A stretch of DNA of 64,000 bases from Brevibacillus brevis (GTDB lineage Bacteria; Bacillota; Bacilli; Brevibacillales; Brevibacillaceae): NCBI RefSeq assembly GCF_900637055.1, contig NZ_LR134338.1, forward strand, positions 1,218,501-1,282,500, in the 5' to 3' direction. Position 1 is the first letter of the stretch; every line of letters starts with the position of its first letter. Under the pieces are notes generated by a model that was given only the letters and a program-made list of their open reading frames with translations, searched no databases and was not told where the DNA came from. Position numbers and translations under genes: made by a program. Shown here in pieces: positions 50,832 through 59,652 of this stretch.

Positions 50832-51341
50832 ATGGATATGATTGTGGGTACTCAGCAGCTGGCCGATGTGATCGGAAAAACCCCAAAATGGGTAAATACA
50901 CTTACCCGTGAGGGTGTCCTCGAACAGATCAGCAGAGGAAAATACGATCTAGCCGACAACGTTCAGCGGTACATCAAATACGTGCAGCATTCGAGTGACA
51001 ACACTGATGTGATATACAACGATGAAAAAGCCCTACATGAACGCGCCAAGCGGAAAATTGCCGAATTGGAGCTGGCTGAAAAAGAATTGTCGCTCATTCA
51101 GATGGATGAAGTGGTGAAGATCCTGGAGCGGATGGTCGGTCTATTCAAAGCACGTTGCCTCACAATTCCATCGAAAGTATCTCCTTTACTCCAATATGAA
51201 ACAGAACTGCCGGTAATCGTGGGGATTTTGCAAAAAGAGATCAAAGAAGCATTGCAAGAGCTGGCCGATCATTACGCCTACTTTGCCGAGAAGGGTACGG
51301 TTGAAACAACTGGTGAAGAGCATGAACCAGAAACATCGTAG
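50832..51341 (+). CDS. Terminase small subunit (Nu1-like)
   Basis: 169 aa. N-terminal winged helix (TQQLADVIGKTPKWVNTLTR, then EGVLEQISRGKYDL), helical DNA-packaging core and an acidic end (TTGEEHEPETS), the lambda Nu1 type. It recognises phage DNA and hands it to the large subunit. ATG after AAAGGAGAGAAATC; it overlaps terL. Confidence 0.85.
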   Translation: MDMIVGTQQLADVIGKTPKWVNTLTREGVLEQISRGKYDLADNVQRYIKYVQHSSDNTDVIYNDEKALHERAKRKIAELELAEKELSLIQMDEVVKILERMVGLFKARCLTIPSKVSPLLQYETELPVIVGILQKEIKEALQELADHYAYFAEKGTVETTGEEHEPETS

Positions 51342-53160
51342 ACTTTACCAGGCCATCGCCCAAATCGTTTCTCCTCCTACCGATTTGACAATTACTGAGT
51401 GGGCAGATGCCTACCGATATCTGTCTCCTGAATCGGCAGCGGAGGCTGGGAAGTACAGAAGCGATCGGGCGCCATATCAAAAGGGCATGATGGATGCAGT
51501 TAGTGATCCAGAAGTGGAAGAAGTAGTATTCATGATGGGATCACAGGTTGGAAAAACGCTATCGCAAGAAAACATCATCGGATATTACATTGATCAGGAC
51601 CCGTCTCCTATGATGTTGGTTGTCCCCACACTAGATATGGGAAAAAGCTTTTCAAAAGATCGACTAAGCACAATGATACGCGATACGCCAGTTCTGACTA
51701 AAAAGGTAGCTGATTCGAAAGCCAAAGATTCAGGAAATACCATCTTGCACAAATCATTCCCAGGCGGTCATATCACCATTGTGGGTAGTAATTCCCCGGC
51801 TTCCCTGGCGAGCCGTCCGATCAGGATATTGCTGGTCGATGAATTAGACCGTTTCGAGGCGACTTCTGAGGGTGACGCGTTGGACTTGGCAAGAAGACGG
51901 ACGGCCACTTTCCACAATAGAAAAATTGTAGTTGCTTCTACGCCGACAATTAAGGGCCATTCGCGGATCGAGCAGTTATACAATAACTCTTCGAAAGGTG
52001 AATGGCATCTTCCATGTCCGAAGTGTGAGGCACTTCAACCCTTGGAGTGGAATCGGATCATTTTCGATAGCGTATCGATGCGCTGCTTGCATTGTGGCTT
52101 TGATTCCCCTGAAATCGATTGGAAGAAACAGCAGATTGCCGGAAAAGGTGAATGGATACATGAATTCCCGGAACGAAAAGTAAAGGGATTCCACATGAAC
52201 GCGTTAGCGTCTCCATGGACACGCTGGCAAGAAATGATCGATGCCTTTTTGATCGCACAGGAAGAGTTGAAAAAAGGAAATCCCGAGCAGATGCAGGTTT
52301 TCGTCAATACGTTATTAAGCGAAACATGGGAGGATCGCGGTGATATTCAGGACGAAAACATTCTCCTGGAACGGCGAGAAAGCTACGATGCAGAACTACC
52401 GAACGGCGTTCTCATCCTTACAATGGCAGTCGATACCCAGAATGATCGATTAGAGTACGAAGTTGTCGGCTGGGGCAAAGAAGAAGAGTCTTGGGGAATC
52501 GAAAAAGGAGTTATCTGGGGAAAGCCAGACAATCCGCAAACATGGAGAGAGCTCGATGATAAGCGGGAACGAGTCTGGAAATTCGCCAATGGTGCGGGAC
52601 TGATTGTAGCGTGTACCTTTGTTGATTCAGGCGGTCATTACACCGATGAAGTCTATAAATACTGTGGGCAGAGACTCCAAAGCCGTGTTTTCGCCATAAA
52701 AGGGGAAGGCGGTTCAGGCCTTGAGTTAATTCGAAAGGTCTCCAAAAACAACAAATACAAGCTCCCTCTAATCCTCCTTGGTGTGGATTCTGGAAAGACG
52801 ACGATCATGCAGCGCTTGCTGATCCAAGAGCCAGGACCGCACTATTTTCATTTCCCGATTGAGGAAGAGCGCGGATATGATCAGATTTATTTCAAAGGTC
52901 TTGTTTCTGAGCGGCAAGTGTTTCGAAGAAAGAATGGCCAAACGGTCATGGTTTGGGAAAATGTCGCCAAAGACAAGAGGAATGAGCCGCTGGATTTACG
53001 GGTCTATAGTCTTGCAGCGTTGCGTTTGCTGAAACCAGACTTTGAAGCACTCGAAAAACGCTTGCGAGAAACCGATCCTCCCGTAAAACATACAGCTGCA
53101 GCAAAGCAGATATCAGGCCAGCAAGCAAAGCAGCTAGTCAAGCGCTCAAAACTTTGGTGA
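51322..53160 (+). CDS. terL: Terminase large subunit (GpA-like)
   Basis: About 612 aa. Walker A MGSQVGKT at residues 72-79, Walker B ILLVDELD, ATPase C-motif region, zinc knuckle CPKCEA/CLHCGF, and a nuclease domain from about 370 (LTMAVDTQNDRLEYEVVGWG). GpA-family motor that cuts and packages DNA into lambda-like heads. ATG at 51322 follows GGTGAAGAGC; it overlaps the small subunit stop. A broken paralog lies upstream. Confidence 0.92.
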   Translation: MNQKHRRLYQAIAQIVSPPTDLTITEWADAYRYLSPESAAEAGKYRSDRAPYQKGMMDAVSDPEVEEVVFMMGSQVGKTLSQENIIGYYIDQDPSPMMLVVPTLDMGKSFSKDRLSTMIRDTPVLTKKVADSKAKDSGNTILHKSFPGGHITIVGSNSPASLASRPIRILLVDELDRFEATSEGDALDLARRRTATFHNRKIVVASTPTIKGHSRIEQLYNNSSKGEWHLPCPKCEALQPLEWNRIIFDSVSMRCLHCGFDSPEIDWKKQQIAGKGEWIHEFPERKVKGFHMNALASPWTRWQEMIDAFLIAQEELKKGNPEQMQVFVNTLLSETWEDRGDIQDENILLERRESYDAELPNGVLILTMAVDTQNDRLEYEVVGWGKEEESWGIEKGVIWGKPDNPQTWRELDDKRERVWKFANGAGLIVACTFVDSGGHYTDEVYKYCGQRLQSRVFAIKGEGGSGLELIRKVSKNNKYKLPLILLGVDSGKTTIMQRLLIQEPGPHYFHFPIEEERGYDQIYFKGLVSERQVFRRKNGQTVMVWENVAKDKRNEPLDLRVYSLAALRLLKPDFEALEKRLRETDPPVKHTAAAKQISGQQAKQLVKRSKLW

Positions 53161-53173
53161 GGGGGTGTAGGAT

Positions 53174-53449
53174 ATGGCTTATGATCCACGGCAGCAGAAA
53201 AGGATACAAGATGAATTAGAAATTGTTAAAGACCGCCTGAGTAAATACTACGAGGCTGAAACGGCTATTTTAACAGGCGCACAGGAATACCGAATTGGCT
53301 CAAGGAATTTGCGTCGCGGCGACTTGAAACTCATTAAAGATGAGATCGAGAAGTTACAAGACCGGAAAAACGAACTGGAAAATGCATTAACAACGGGTGA
53401 GAGTCCATCAAAGCGAAAAGCATTCCGAGTCATCTATCGAGATTTGTAA
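53174..53449 (+). CDS. Head-tail joining protein (gpW/DUF6148-like)
   Basis: 91 aa. QKRIQDELEIVKDRLSKYYEAE and TGAQEYRIGSRNLRRGDLKLI match the DUF6148/gpW group that sits between terminase and portal genes. ATG after GAGGGGGTGTAGGAT. Confidence 0.75.
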   Translation: MAYDPRQQKRIQDELEIVKDRLSKYYEAETAILTGAQEYRIGSRNLRRGDLKLIKDEIEKLQDRKNELENALTTGESPSKRKAFRVIYRDL

Positions 53450-53464
53450 GGGGGTGAGTAATTT

Positions 53465-55117
53465 GTGAAGTTCATAGACAAAACAATAGAATGGCTTTCG
53501 CCTACCATGGCGTTAAAGCGAGAAGTGAATCGCGCAAAGCTATCGGCACTTCGGAAGGCTACGAATAGTGGTTATTCGAATAGCGGGGCCAGTCGGAGAA
53601 AAAACTCAATGAAAGGCTGGAACAGCGATAGTAAAAGTCCGCAAGAGGACATCGGGCAAAACCTTGCTGTGCTTCGGGAACGTAGCCGTGACCTTTACAT
53701 GGGTGGCGGTCTTGCTACAGGGGCCATTAAGAAGAATCAGTCAAACATCGTCGGTTCGGGGCTCACACTCAAATGTCAACTCAATTACCGGCTGCTTGGC
53801 ATTACGGCAGAACAGGCGAAAGAGTGGGAAGATCGTACAGAGTTTGAATTTAATCTTTGGGCATCATCCAAGATCGATAACACCGGGCTGAATGACTTCT
53901 ACGATGCACAACGGATCATGTTGACCGGATGGCTGCTGAACGGTGATTCCCTTGCTGTTATGAAATATGCAGATGCCGCAGAGCGACTAAATCCTTATCG
54001 TATGCGGCTCCACCTCATTGAAGGGGACAGGCTCAACAATCCGAATCATACGCAAGGATACTCCCCAATCCTTACTACTGAGGGCTTCTCGCTTTCCGAA
54101 TATGTGGAGCTATCAGATGGTCGTGCTATCCGAAATGGAATCGAGACAGATCCGAATGGTAAAGTGATCGCTTACTGGATAAGCAATAAACACCCGAATA
54201 GTACGATTCCACAAGGACATATAACACAATGGGCGCGCGTTGAGGCACAGAATTCGGTTTCCGGATTACCTAACGTGCTTTTTGTGATGGATGCGGAGAG
54301 GGCAGAGCAATATCGCGGTGTACCGTATCTTGCACCTGTCATCGAGCAAGTCAAACAAATGGACCGTTATGCCGAGGCAGAGATTGCAGCGGCGATTATC
54401 AATAGTTTTTTCGCTGCCTTTATTACACGAAAAGAAGGAGCAAAAAACGAATTACCGTTTACCAATCCCATTCCTGAAAGTGAGCAATTGAAACTGTCAC
54501 CAGAGGAACGGCTCTCCAGTTACGAGTTGGGGCCAGGAACCATCAACATGCTGGCAGAAGGTGAGGAAGTGACCTTTGGCGATCCGACGCATCCGAATGC
54601 TGGCTTTGATTCGTTTACAAAGGTCATGGCGCAGTTAGCAGGCGCAGCGCTGGACATGCCATATGAAGTGCTGCTTTCTGTGTTCAACAGTAGCTATTCA
54701 GCGAGTCGAGCTGCACTCTTGCAAGCGTGGAGATCCTTCCGGGACCGTCGTGATTGGTTCTCGCATGATTTCTGTCAGCCGGTCTACGAAACATGGTTGT
54801 TTGAAGCCGTGGCAACCGGACGTATTAAGGCACCTGGATTCTTTAACGATCCAGTCATGCGAAAGCTTTGGGGCCAAGCCATTTGGATTGGACCGAGTCC
54901 CGGTCAAATCGACCCTGAGAAAGAAGTAGATGCTGCCGTGAAACGAATCAACAACGGATTTAGCACGCACGAACGGGAAACGGCGGAGCTCACAGGGATG
55001 GACTGGGATAGCAATATTGACGTGCTGACGCGTGAGTGGGAGGCACGTCGGGACCTGCCACAAGCACATATTCCGGGCATGAAAGGAGGTGACAAACAAA
55101 ATGCCAAAACGGATTGA
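53465..55117 (+). CDS. Phage portal protein (lambda GpB family)
   Basis: 550 aa. VGSGLTLKCQLNY, RMRLHLIEGDRLNNPNHTQG, LDMPYEVLLSVFNSSYSASRAAL follow the lambda portal family that forms the dodecameric ring at one vertex. GTG start with AAGGGGGTGAG upstream. The C-terminal end overlaps the protease gene. Confidence 0.92.
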   Translation: MKFIDKTIEWLSPTMALKREVNRAKLSALRKATNSGYSNSGASRRKNSMKGWNSDSKSPQEDIGQNLAVLRERSRDLYMGGGLATGAIKKNQSNIVGSGLTLKCQLNYRLLGITAEQAKEWEDRTEFEFNLWASSKIDNTGLNDFYDAQRIMLTGWLLNGDSLAVMKYADAAERLNPYRMRLHLIEGDRLNNPNHTQGYSPILTTEGFSLSEYVELSDGRAIRNGIETDPNGKVIAYWISNKHPNSTIPQGHITQWARVEAQNSVSGLPNVLFVMDAERAEQYRGVPYLAPVIEQVKQMDRYAEAEIAAAIINSFFAAFITRKEGAKNELPFTNPIPESEQLKLSPEERLSSYELGPGTINMLAEGEEVTFGDPTHPNAGFDSFTKVMAQLAGAALDMPYEVLLSVFNSSYSASRAALLQAWRSFRDRRDWFSHDFCQPVYETWLFEAVATGRIKAPGFFNDPVMRKLWGQAIWIGPSPGQIDPEKEVDAAVKRINNGFSTHERETAELTGMDWDSNIDVLTREWEARRDLPQAHIPGMKGGDKQNAKTD

Positions 55118-56180
55118 AGTTAGAGGCGTAATCATACCGAATGACCATCAATGGATTTATGACTTATTCGAAATGGATGCAACAAGCCCAGGAAAAATAT
55201 CGAAAGCTATTGCGGAAGCAAACGGCGATGATCTTGAGGTCATTATCAACTCAGGCGGTGGTGATGTTTATTCGGGCAGTGAAATCTATACCATGTTGAA
55301 AAGCCATCCAGCTGGTGTTGACGTCCAAATCGTTGGCGTGGCAGCTAGTGCTGCTTCTGTCGCGTCCATGGGTGGAAAGAAGGTCAGAATGTCACCAACG
55401 GCACAATTCATGATTCATAACGCCAAGACTCGGACTCAGGGAGATAAGTGGGAGCATCGTCACACAGCAGATTTCCTCCAAGCGGTCGATAAGTCCATTG
55501 CGAATGCATACCGACTAAAAACAGGGTTGTCTCAGAACGAATTGAGTACCCTCATGAACCGCGAAACGTGGATGACGGCACAAGAAGCATTGGCGAAAGG
55601 GTTTATTGATGAAATCATGTTTGACGATTCGAATCAGCTCAGTGCTGTCGCGCATGCAGGCATCGAAATGATTCCCCAACAGGTGATAGACCGTGTCCGA
55701 AATGAAATTATGAAGTTCCAAACGGAAGGAGCGAGCAGTATGTTAGTAACCAATCAAACTCAAGTAATCGATCCCCAACCACCGACAGCGTCAAATACAG
55801 CAGCAGCGCCACAACCACCCGCACCGACTCAGGTACAAAATACGCAGGATGCAGCTGCACAAGAGCGGGAACGTCTTCGCGCCATTGACTCCATTGCCGC
55901 AAACATCGACCCTGCCTTAGTCAACGAAGCGAAGTATGGGGAAAACCCAATGACAGCAGCTGATCTTGCTCTCAAAGCTATACAAGAGGGCAAGATGATC
56001 AATAACGGCATATTCAATGCGGCAGTAGCAGCTAATCAAGCGTCTGGAGCTCCTGGTGTGACAGCTCAATCACAACAACAAAACACGGAAAAAGAGTATG
56101 ACTTGAACAACTTGAAAGACGTGAATGCAGTCTTCCAGCAACTCGCACATGCGCATTCAATGCAGCGCCTACAAAAATAA
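55101..56180 (+). CDS. ClpP-like head maturation protease
   Basis: About 359 aa. N-terminal ClpP fold (VIINSGGGDVYSGSEIYTM, catalytic Ser in GVAASAASVASMGG, His in FMIHNAKT). The Pro/Gln/Ala-rich C-terminus from about 210 is scaffold-like, as in lambda C/Nu3. ATG 55101 has AAAGGAGGTGAC upstream; the GTG at 55089 is within that stretch. Confidence 0.9.
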   Translation: MPKRIEVRGVIIPNDHQWIYDLFEMDATSPGKISKAIAEANGDDLEVIINSGGGDVYSGSEIYTMLKSHPAGVDVQIVGVAASAASVASMGGKKVRMSPTAQFMIHNAKTRTQGDKWEHRHTADFLQAVDKSIANAYRLKTGLSQNELSTLMNRETWMTAQEALAKGFIDEIMFDDSNQLSAVAHAGIEMIPQQVIDRVRNEIMKFQTEGASSMLVTNQTQVIDPQPPTASNTAAAPQPPAPTQVQNTQDAAAQERERLRAIDSIAANIDPALVNEAKYGENPMTAADLALKAIQEGKMINNGIFNAAVAANQASGAPGVTAQSQQQNTEKEYDLNNLKDVNAVFQQLAHAHSMQRLQK

Positions 56181-56192
56181 GGAGGAATAACC

Positions 56193-56567
56193 ATGGCAAA
56201 CATTTCTACTACATTTGGCACGGTGGATAATCAGTCCTTTTTCGCGGGAACGGAAGTGTCCGCAATGACCACATCTGTGACATTACTTGCTGGTCAAGGG
56301 AAGCTCAAACGCGGATCGGTACTTGGCAAGATCACCGCCAACGGGAAGTATGCGTTGGTAAATAAAGCAGCAACAGACGGAAGTCAGATCGCGTCATTGG
56401 TTTTATCTGAGGACGTGGACACAACCGGAGCTGATGTAAACGCAGTAGCGTATAAAACGGGTGTTTTTCGATATGACGCTCTGAAAGTGGCGGCCGGCGA
56501 TTCAGTGGCCAACCACAAAGATGAGCTTCGCACCGTCAATATCCATTACAAAACTGATCGGGGGTAA
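56193..56567 (+). CDS. Head decoration protein (gpD-like)
   Basis: 124 aa. FFAGTEVSAMTTSVTLLAGQ, LKRGSVLGKITANGKYALV, SLVLSEDVDTTGADV and the closing TDRG match the lambda gpD capsid-stabilising family. ATG after GGAGGAATAACC. Confidence 0.88.
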   Translation: MANISTTFGTVDNQSFFAGTEVSAMTTSVTLLAGQGKLKRGSVLGKITANGKYALVNKAATDGSQIASLVLSEDVDTTGADVNAVAYKTGVFRYDALKVAAGDSVANHKDELRTVNIHYKTDRG

Positions 56568-56573
56568 ACAACC

Positions 56574-57707
56574 GTGAAAATTAAACAATCTGCCATCGCA
56601 GGACGTTTTATGAGTCCGCAAAATGCCGCAACTGTTACAGGTGGTGGCATTAGCATCTACGAACCACAAACCATGCTTCCATCGTTTCAACGAAGAATGC
56701 CAGTTACAACGTTCCTTCGGGACATGTTCTTCCCTGGAGAGGAGACTTTCGATACAAAGCATGTTCTAGTGGATTTCTACAAAAACCGCCAACGTGTTGC
56801 ACCACTTGTTGCAGAAGGCAGTATGCCAATTAATATCAAGCGAGATGGATTTGAAACGAAAATTTATACGCCACCTTTTATCAACCTATCTTCCCCAATT
56901 GACATCAGCATGCTACAAACTCGCATGCCTGGGGAAGCGGTATTTGGCGGTATGTCGCCAGATGAGCGGGCTGTACAACAGATGAACCGCGACTTTTTGG
57001 AGCTCTCCGACATGGTCACACGCCGCGAAGAGTTAATGGGTGCAGAACTTCTGCAGACGGGTAAACTAACAGTATCCGGTTACATTGATGATGCCGCAAC
57101 GATTGTTCGTACTGATACCATCGACTTTGGGTTTGACAACATGATCAACCTTACAGCCGGAAGCCAATGGAACCAGACTACGTCCAAAAAGTATGAAGAC
57201 TTGGAGGAAGCGGTCAGAAAATCTCGAAAGGCTGGATACAATCCAACTGTCGCCCTCCTTGGTGATGAGGCGTGGGCTAATCTTCGAGCAGACGATAATT
57301 TCATGACGAAGTTTATGGACCTGCGATACGCGCAATTCGGAACGATCAATCCCCAGCTCAGCATTGAGAATGGAAATGGTTATACTTACATTGGCCGTTT
57401 AACCGAACTTGGACTCGATGTGTACCGATATGATGCGTGGTACTATGATGACACAACGCAGTCTCTTAAACCATACATCGACCCCGAAAAGGTCATTGTC
57501 GCGCCACGAAATATCGGGGAGCTTTTGTACGGTGCAAATACCTTCATCCCAGAAGGTAGTATCAACTATGTTACTGTAGCAGGGCCTCGTGCGACAAAGG
57601 TAACAGTCAACCATGAGACCGATGTGAAATCTCTTATTGTGAAGAGCCGTCCATTGCCGAAGCCGTTTGACGTATCTGCATGGTCTGTTATCAAAACGCG
57701 CGCGTAG
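56574..57707 (+). CDS. Major capsid protein E
   Basis: 377 aa, lambda gpE family. MPVTTFLRDMFFPGEETFDT, KHVLVDFYKNRQRVAP, and YNPTVALLGDEAWANLRAD then IGRLTELGLDVYRY are typical. Assembles the head shell together with the decoration protein. Begins six bases after the decoration gene. Confidence 0.93.
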   Translation: MKIKQSAIAGRFMSPQNAATVTGGGISIYEPQTMLPSFQRRMPVTTFLRDMFFPGEETFDTKHVLVDFYKNRQRVAPLVAEGSMPINIKRDGFETKIYTPPFINLSSPIDISMLQTRMPGEAVFGGMSPDERAVQQMNRDFLELSDMVTRREELMGAELLQTGKLTVSGYIDDAATIVRTDTIDFGFDNMINLTAGSQWNQTTSKKYEDLEEAVRKSRKAGYNPTVALLGDEAWANLRADDNFMTKFMDLRYAQFGTINPQLSIENGNGYTYIGRLTELGLDVYRYDAWYYDDTTQSLKPYIDPEKVIVAPRNIGELLYGANTFIPEGSINYVTVAGPRATKVTVNHETDVKSLIVKSRPLPKPFDVSAWSVIKTRA

Positions 57708-57719
57708 GAGGAAACTATC

Positions 57720-57998
57720 ATGCGATTTCAAGTGCAAATTGGAATAGTGAAGCATAATGGTGTCTTTCATGAGAAGGGCGCCATTTTTAATGCTCACAAA
57801 AAGGATGTAGCGCATCTGATCGGTGAAGGGGCAGTAGTGCAGTTTGAAGAGACTGAACCTGACAGAAAAACTGATAGTGATGTAGGCTCTGGTGGAATAA
57901 CGAGCGAGGATACGGAACAGGACGGGCATTCTGACGATAATCAAGAGCTTAATTTAAATCTTGATACGGACAAATTGATTGTAAACGCGCCCAAATGA
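57720..57998 (+). CDS. Small head-region protein
   Basis: 92 aa, ATG after AGGAGGAAACTATC. N-terminal half resembles short head proteins (QIGIVKHNGVFHEKGAIF); the second half is acidic and low-complexity. Its end overlaps the next gene by four bases. Confidence 0.6.
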   Translation: MRFQVQIGIVKHNGVFHEKGAIFNAHKKDVAHLIGEGAVVQFEETEPDRKTDSDVGSGGITSEDTEQDGHSDDNQELNLNLDTDKLIVNAPK

Positions 57999-58327
57999 GC
58001 ACATTCAAGGACCAACTAAAGGCGGATGCCACTGTCTTTCTCAATACAGGCGAATTTGCAGATGAAATTGACATCGACGGGAAGAAGATTACGGGATTGA
58101 TTGAGCCTGTCGCGATTGGTGGGGGGAATCGATCGTACTCCTACCCGACCCATGACCGCGAATACACGGAAGAAATAATGCTCTATGTGAGCCGAGCCGA
58201 TTTTACATTCATTCCACCAGTTGGACACACGTTAAAAATAAACAAAAAAGCGTATGTAATTGTAGCTCCACCTTCTGATCTTGAGGGCATTTTGGAAATC
58301 CGTCTTGGAGGGAATTCAAACCCATGA
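57995..58327 (+). CDS. Head-tail attachment protein
   Basis: 110 aa. FKDQLKADATVFLNTGEFAD, IDIDGKKITGLIEP and HTLKINKKAYVIVAPPSD match the lambda FII-like head-tail connectors. ATGA-type overlap with both neighbours. Confidence 0.7.
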   Translation: MSTFKDQLKADATVFLNTGEFADEIDIDGKKITGLIEPVAIGGGNRSYSYPTHDREYTEEIMLYVSRADFTFIPPVGHTLKINKKAYVIVAPPSDLEGILEIRLGGNSNP

Positions 58328-58884
58328 TTGATTTCGACAACTCCATCAAACAGAGACTGAATGAAGCGGCAAATCTTTTGGCACATATTCCGAAGCAAAT
58401 TCCAAAGGTACAGGCACGGGCAATGAACCGTGCCCTGTCCAGCGGGAAAACGGAAGCGGCTGCCAGGGTGAGGGATACGTACCTTGTCCGAAAAAGAGAC
58501 GTCAGCGAGACGATGGAGCTCAAAAAAGCATCCGCGAATAATCTGGACGGCAGTCTGGAATCAAAGGGCCATGTGATGCCACTGATTCGTTTTCGTGTCA
58601 CGCCGAAATCGCCGCAGCCTGGTAGAAAAAAACCGATCTTGGCCCAAGTATTACGAGCTGGCGGGAAATCTCCGATTCCTGGTGCGTTTGTTGCAAAAGT
58701 CAGAAATGTGGCCTCCGTATACAGACGCACGACACCAAAGAGGTTTCCAATCAAAGGACTCTATGCACCTGCTGTACCGCAAATGCTAGACAACGAGAAG
58801 GTACGAAAATCAATACAGAATAAAATGCTGGAGACATTAGACAAGCGTCTCGAGCATGAAATAGGACGGGTGCTAGATGGTTAA
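58324..58884 (+). CDS. Minor tail protein Z-like
   Basis: 186 aa. KQIPKVQARAMNRALSSGKT, TYLVRKRDVSETMELKKAS and the C-terminal helices resemble prophage minor tail protein Z. It probably helps tail completion. Overlaps the neighbours. Confidence 0.7.
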   Translation: MIDFDNSIKQRLNEAANLLAHIPKQIPKVQARAMNRALSSGKTEAAARVRDTYLVRKRDVSETMELKKASANNLDGSLESKGHVMPLIRFRVTPKSPQPGRKKPILAQVLRAGGKSPIPGAFVAKVRNVASVYRRTTPKRFPIKGLYAPAVPQMLDNEKVRKSIQNKMLETLDKRLEHEIGRVLDG

Positions 58885-59371
58885 TGTTGTCCTAGTTAAT
58901 AAGCTGAAAGAGCGTATTGAAACGCTTGTAAAAGATTTTGTGCTACCCACCAACGTAAATGGCCACGATTACAAAGCACCACAGGTAGTCAGCGGGTTCC
59001 TGAGTGAGAGCAAGCAATCACCGGTAGCCGATCCGCAAGAAATCAAAGCGGAGCTGCCCGCCGTTGTTGTTCGTTTTCGGAGAGAGAACGACGGGAGGCA
59101 GGCAAACATTGTTAAAATTCGTGTAATCGTCATCACATACAGCGAAGATGAACAAAACGGCTGGATTGATAGCCTGAATGTAGCGAATCGGATAAAGATT
59201 GGGTTAAAAAGAGATCCGATCATTGACGATCGCTTTCAGATCGATGACGAATCTTTCGAAACAGAGCAACCGGACGAGCAGCCATTCCCAGAATGGGCGA
59301 CATACATCACGTTCGACGTACTGATTCCACAAGTACAGTCCGAATTTGATTGGGAGGTATTTTATAAATGA
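58877..59371 (+). CDS. Tail completion/terminator-like protein
   Basis: 164 aa with alternating beta strands and helices (IVKIRVIVITYSEDEQNGWI, YITFDVLIPQ), the shape of tail terminator proteins in contractile phages. Assignment is from position and pattern. Confidence 0.6.
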   Translation: MVNVVLVNKLKERIETLVKDFVLPTNVNGHDYKAPQVVSGFLSESKQSPVADPQEIKAELPAVVVRFRRENDGRQANIVKIRVIVITYSEDEQNGWIDSLNVANRIKIGLKRDPIIDDRFQIDDESFETEQPDEQPFPEWATYITFDVLIPQVQSEFDWEVFYK

Positions 59372-59652
59372 GCAAAGCAGAATCAAAGGTGACTGCTAAA
59401 GAACCAATGCACGTCATCTACTGCGGGAGTAGTTTACGTGATGGCACTCTGCATCGATACGCGCTATTTACGGACGGAATTCCACAACATCTGAGCAAGC
59501 ACATCGAAGCGTGCCCTGCCATCAAGAAAATGTTTGTGCCTGTAGAAAAGCTGTCCCAAGCAGAAGCGGCGATCAGAGATCATGGAACACCGGAGAGCGT
59601 CTTTTTCCAGCAGACCGCTGATTACGCCGCAGGAAAGAGAGTTGAAGAATAG
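59368..59652 (+). CDS. Small tail-region protein
   Basis: 94 aa; MHVIYCGSSLRDGTLHRYAL, HLSKHIEACPAIKKMFVPV. Located immediately before the sheath gene and overlapping it. No family recognised. Confidence 0.55.
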   Translation: MSKAESKVTAKEPMHVIYCGSSLRDGTLHRYALFTDGIPQHLSKHIEACPAIKKMFVPVEKLSQAEAAIRDHGTPESVFFQQTADYAAGKRVEE

